64,000 nt of DNA. Origin: Gammaproteobacteria bacterium (lineage in GTDB: Bacteria > Pseudomonadota > Gammaproteobacteria > Tenderiales > Tenderiaceae). Shown here piece by piece: positions 61,128 to 64,000 of this stretch (position 1 is its first letter; each line of letters begins with the position of its first letter). The notes under the pieces were generated by a model. The model saw only the letters and a list, made by a program, of their open reading frames with translations. It was not told the origin of the DNA and made no database searches. Position numbers and translations under genes: made by a program. The stretch covers positions 1-64,000 of the forward strand of contig JAKFXL010000003.1 in NCBI GenBank assembly GCA_021731365.1. The letters run 5' to 3'.

Positions 61128-61517
61128 TTACCAGCGAGATGACAAGCCGCTTATGGCACCACCAACTCCGGCTCCAACAGTTGCGCCTAATGCAGGATTA
61201 ACAAAAAATCCACCTACAGCACCGCCGGCTACACTGCCCGCAAAGGCAGGCCAACTCCAATTGCTACCGCCAGCAAAGGTGGAGGATGCGTACCCAACCC
61301 CACCACCAACAGCACCCCATCCAGCGCTCACGAAATTGAACCATGCTCCTTCCGTGTTTTTCATTTCCTGATCAGAAAGCGTTGCCACTTCCATCGTATT
61401 GCCTGAGTCAAATGCAAACGCCATATCCTTATCTTCAAAAGAACCGGCCATTGCTGATGTTGCACCAAAGGACATGGCGAGGGTAAGGGCCAGAGAAGTA
61501 CCTGTCAATTTTTTCAT
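61128..61517 (-). CDS. Gly-rich exported peptide with Sec signal plus double-glycine-like leader
   Basis: The product is 129 residues from the ATG at 61517 with CGGAGA upstream. Residues 1-24 are a Sec signal (MKKLTGTSLALTLAMSFGAT, then SAMA). Residues about 42-58 (EVATLSDQEMKNTEGA) have the look of a class II bacteriocin leader: L-S-x-x-E-M, then a small-residue pair (GA in place of GG). The remaining 71 residues are Gly/Ala-rich, aromatic at the front (WFNFVSAGWGAVGGG), with many GxxxG steps and no Cys, like pore-forming class IIb bacteriocins or an amyloid subunit. The neighbours are a barrel-like protein and a periplasmic C39 peptidase. Activity is unknown. Confidence 0.7.
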   Translation of the reverse strand: MKKLTGTSLALTLAMSFGATSAMAGSFEDKDMAFAFDSGNTMEVATLSDQEMKNTEGAWFNFVSAGWGAVGGGVGYASSTFAGGSNWSWPAFAGSVAGGAVGGFFVNPALGATVGAGVGGAISGLSSRW

Positions 61518-61553
61518 TTTAATCTCCGTATCAAAATATTTATTGGTTGATCG

Positions 61554-62546
61554 TTACTGGTTTTCTATCTCACTACGGTTAGTGTTTTCTGTAGCGTCAC
61601 CTCCTGTTTGGTTGTTGTTAATTGAAAAACGGCTGGGGAATTTATACAAAAACGTTACTCCAATCTCAGCACCGCTATCACCCGTTACATCACTGCGGCT
61701 ACTCAGTTGCAGGGTGGTCTGTTTGCTCCAGGCGTAACCCACTCCGAACTCCAGTTGTGTTTTGGTAGTACGGATGCCTTGATATTGGCCATCGATCTCA
61801 TCACGTTGTTGCCAGCGCCATTGCAGACCGGAGGTAAGCGTGACTTCGTGGTTGACGGCAAAGCCGATAGTGGGGTTGATGAAGAGTAGATCGCCGGGGT
61901 TGATGCGTTGGCTGCCGACGTCGCGTGTGGCGTTGTGGCGATAACCGGTGGTGAGCGACAAGACCAGTGGATCGATGGCGCGATAGGTGGTGAGGCCGAT
62001 CATGCCGCTCTTGCCGTGCACCAGCTCATTGCCTTCGGCAACTACATTTTCAGCCAGTGCCAGTTCGGCAAACATAAGTAGTGCGGGGGTTTTGTTGTCG
62101 TTTGAAAAGCGATGATTGATACCGATCCAGGCGTCTGAAAATTTTTCACTGCTGCTGGCGGTGGGGCCATCGGCATCGAGTGTGCGTGTGCTCTGTGCAA
62201 TTGCGCCGAGGCGGGCGAATAGTTCTGTGTCCAGGCTCATGCCATAACGTACGCCGGACGAGAGTGCGAGCAAATCTAAGTTTTGCCGGGCTTGGCCTAC
62301 CGCAACAGGTACGGAGATAAATTGGCCGGGACCGATTTGAATAGTGCCATAACGGGAGTCGACGTTGCGCCGGTCACTATTGGCGTACACAAAATTGATA
62401 TCCGCACGCCACCGTTTTTCGGCAGTGAGCAAATCCTCAATGGTAAGAGGTAAGTCCGCGTGAGCAACAGGCAATGCAACTGTACAAAAAAATAGTACCG
62501 CAATGACGTTGCCACGCAGTCTGAGGATTGATCGTTCCATGATCAT
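61554..62546 (-). CDS. Outer-membrane beta-barrel-like protein of the peptide cluster
   Basis: The product is 330 residues; ATG at 62546 or 62540. A signal peptide (VIAVLFFCTVALPVAHA) is followed by a short helical segment (LTIEDLLTAEKRWRADINFVY, in part), then alternating amphipathic strands to about residue 305, e.g. LALSSGVRYGMSLD, IGLTTYRAIDPLVLSLTTGY, EVTLTSGLQWRWQQ, TQLEFGVGYAW and AEIGVTFLYKF, the last ending in Phe-like barrel strands. A polar tail follows. It looks like a 12-14-stranded barrel. First gene of the cluster; by analogy with FapF it could be the exit channel for the peptide downstream. No family motif was recognised. Confidence 0.6.
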   Translation of the reverse strand: MIMERSILRLRGNVIAVLFFCTVALPVAHADLPLTIEDLLTAEKRWRADINFVYANSDRRNVDSRYGTIQIGPGQFISVPVAVGQARQNLDLLALSSGVRYGMSLDTELFARLGAIAQSTRTLDADGPTASSSEKFSDAWIGINHRFSNDNKTPALLMFAELALAENVVAEGNELVHGKSGMIGLTTYRAIDPLVLSLTTGYRHNATRDVGSQRINPGDLLFINPTIGFAVNHEVTLTSGLQWRWQQRDEIDGQYQGIRTTKTQLEFGVGYAWSKQTTLQLSSRSDVTGDSGAEIGVTFLYKFPSRFSINNNQTGGDATENTNRSEIENQ

Positions 62547-62701
62547 AATAAATATCCCGCAAAGTTCATGCGGACATTATTAAATGATGTTTCAGCAGTT
62601 GTAAATATGTATTTTTAACGCATATTTAAATCGATTAAATCGGAATTAAGGAGGCGGTGACTAACACCTTGGCACTAAAAAAACACCGTCTCCACAAAAC
62701 A
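62547..62701. other. AT-rich leader region of the peptide cluster
   Basis: About 155 bases, AT-rich near 62580-62640, which probably contain the promoter of the minus-strand cluster. I see no box that fits sigma-54 or sigma-28 and no T-run terminator for the gene that ends at 62702. Confidence 0.35.
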
Positions 62702-64000
62702 CTAAGCCGCCAGCTGCCGCGCCATGGTTGTCAGGTTTTCATCCTGCGCCAACAGCTGCACCATCACTTTAATCACATCACTCTGCTCCATGCCAAGCAC
62801 CTTCAATGCATCGTCTGGCATATCCTCGTAGACTGCCTCTCCGGAGGCGTGCACTCGCAGCAGATAGTCACTCAGGCGGGCCATCTGTATGTATACGGCG
62901 TATGGACCGTGATACTTGTCAGTATGGTGTTCACGGGTAGCCACCACTACCTCATCAGGCAGCTTCCACGCCTTGAGTAGCCAGTGGCCCAACTGTGTGT
63001 GGTCAAGCCCCAGGTAGTCACGTTCGATAGTCATGCGCTCTTCTGCGCTATTGTTTTCACTAATCTTTTCACTCAGCCCCAGAAACTCATCGCGGAAGAA
63101 CTGCCCCAATACCAGATAACCAAAATCGTGTAACAGTCCAATGAGGTAACAGGTGGAGGGGCGCGGCTGGTTGCCTCTCGGCATCGCCTTGCAGAGCATC
63201 TGCATCAGGTTGGCGCTGAAGATGGCGTGTTTCCAGAACGCATCCAGCCCCAACGGGCCGTGACGCGGGATTTTAAACGAGTCGAGCAGCGCCAGCCCCA
63301 TGGCCAGATTCATCACCATGTCAAAACCCAGCACTCGGACTATCGCCACGTGCAGGGAGTCCACATCACCCCGGTAACCAAAATAGGGAGAATTGGCGTA
63401 GCGCAATACCTGCGCTGTCAGGCTGGGGTCCAGCCCTACCACCTCCACCAGTGCATCGGCACTCGCCTCGGGATTGGCGCGCAGGGCAAACAGCCGCTGC
63501 GCCATCTCCGGCATCGGTGGCAGCTCGGTGATCTGCTCCACCCGCTGGCGGATGTAGTGGCTCTGATCCAGCACTTCCATCGTCCCACCCTGTCCGCTGG
63601 TCAATCTTGGCTCCATGGAGGTAGTGAAATCGGTACCGAGCCAGGCGTTGATCTGCATCAACATAAAATCCTTACGCCGTAACTGAATCAGTCGGCCATG
63701 GCTGCCCGCCACGATGCAGACCTGATCGGGGGTTGCCAGACTCGCATCAATAATCGTGCGAATGTTATACGGCTCGCCCAGCGGTGGGATCAACCCCGGC
63801 TCGCAGTCGGTAAATACCGATGACAACTGGGTCTGGAACGCCGGTTCAACCGTACGGTGCAACAGGGCAGAGAGTCGCTGAAAATCAAGCTTGTGGCTGG
63901 CGGGCAGAATCGCCATCAACAGACCAAAGGAGTCGCGCAATACCACGGGGTAGTAGAGTGCCCGTGCGTCAATCCCTGCCAACCTCGCCGCCTCCAGGGG
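62702..64000 (-). CDS. YbaK-HDOD fusion protein, N terminus beyond the window
   Basis: The frame is open to the window edge, so the start is outside; the TTG at 63982 is only a possible internal start. The visible 433 residues begin with a YbaK/ProX-like domain (ARALYYPVVLRDSFGLLMAILPASHKLDF, in part; to about residue 140), followed by an HDOD domain from about residue 160: ELPPMPEMAQRLFALRANPEASADAL, SPYFGYRGDVDSLHVAIVRVLGF, then YLIGLLHDFGYLVLG and LGLDHTQLGHWLLKAWKLPDEV. YbaK domains normally edit mischarged tRNA; in this fusion the domain may sense a ligand. A signalling role is inferred. Confidence 0.82.
   Translation of the reverse strand, partial: PLEAARLAGIDARALYYPVVLRDSFGLLMAILPASHKLDFQRLSALLHRTVEPAFQTQLSSVFTDCEPGLIPPLGEPYNIRTIIDASLATPDQVCIVAGSHGRLIQLRRKDFMLMQINAWLGTDFTTSMEPRLTSGQGGTMEVLDQSHYIRQRVEQITELPPMPEMAQRLFALRANPEASADALVEVVGLDPSLTAQVLRYANSPYFGYRGDVDSLHVAIVRVLGFDMVMNLAMGLALLDSFKIPRHGPLGLDAFWKHAIFSANLMQMLCKAMPRGNQPRPSTCYLIGLLHDFGYLVLGQFFRDEFLGLSEKISENNSAEERMTIERDYLGLDHTQLGHWLLKAWKLPDEVVVATREHHTDKYHGPYAVYIQMARLSDYLLRVHASGEAVYEDMPDDALKVLGMEQSDVIKVMVQLLAQDENLTTMARQLAA

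Overview
The window is a stretch of gammaproteobacterial chromosome. The best evidence is conserved gene order: ygfB - pepP - ubiH - ubiI/visC, divergent from a ZapB-like gene - zapA - 6S RNA - 5-formyl-THF cyclo-ligase. Full-length UvrD, biosynthetic IlvA and FadE/FadI/FadJ homologues of the gamma type support this. MotA/MotB, three PilZ proteins and promoters that look sigma-28 dependent point to a flagellated cell. A PEP-CTERM protein behind a sigma-54-type promoter suggests an environmental, exopolysaccharide-making lineage. The species cannot be named from the sequence.

Layout. (1) 1-4.5 kb: an integron cassette array read on the minus strand, with nine good attC sites and a tenth boundary site, small cassette genes (immunity-like proteins, an AlbA_2/Schlafen-type protein, membrane and secreted small proteins) and no integrase at the end where attI/intI should lie. 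(2) 4.8-11.7 kb: argE-like deacetylase, a two-gene peptide-ligase module (GNAT-C39 fusion plus RimK-like ATP-grasp enzyme), a small acidic protein and two methyltransferases. (3) 11.8-20 kb: a secreted trypsin-like protease with a poly-Asp tail, a PEP-CTERM protein, MgtC, a MASE1/PAS sensor with a degenerate kinase core, an amidotransferase and a PilZ protein. (4) 20-28.7 kb: the ubiquinone/pepP/ygfB/zapA/6S locus, a Ycf46-like AAA ATPase and a YcgR-like PilZ protein. (5) 28.9-37.4 kb: CPBP protease, a GIY-YIG gene inserted at the 3' end of ilvA, ilvA, small proteins, a repeat lipoprotein and uvrD. (6) 37.5-50 kb: a CSLREA beta-helix protein, a lipoprotein, and a fatty-acid degradation block (yciA, acyl-CoA synthetase, fadJ, fadI, fadE) followed by a YiiX-like hydrolase. 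(7) 50.2-59 kb: motB, motA, divergent HDOD and PilZ genes, patatin, DUF3135, ornithine aminotransferase and arginase, and an alpha/beta hydrolase. (8) 59.1-62.5 kb: a minus-strand cluster of an outer-membrane barrel-like protein, a Gly-rich peptide with a Sec signal plus a double-glycine-like leader, a small two-TM protein, a helical periplasmic protein and a secreted C39 peptidase. (9) 62.7-64 kb: a YbaK-HDOD protein cut by the window edge.

The strongest candidate for an undescribed system is region 8. A bacteriocin- or amyloid-like precursor is apparently sent by Sec to the periplasm, could be trimmed there by a stand-alone C39 peptidase and passed out through a dedicated barrel, which recalls Fap amyloid export (FapD/FapF) more than ABC-type bacteriocin export. 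Second is the roughly 0.8-kb GIY-YIG insertion at ilvA, flanked by a diverged second copy of the ilvA 3' end, which looks like a free-standing homing element or minimal integrative element.
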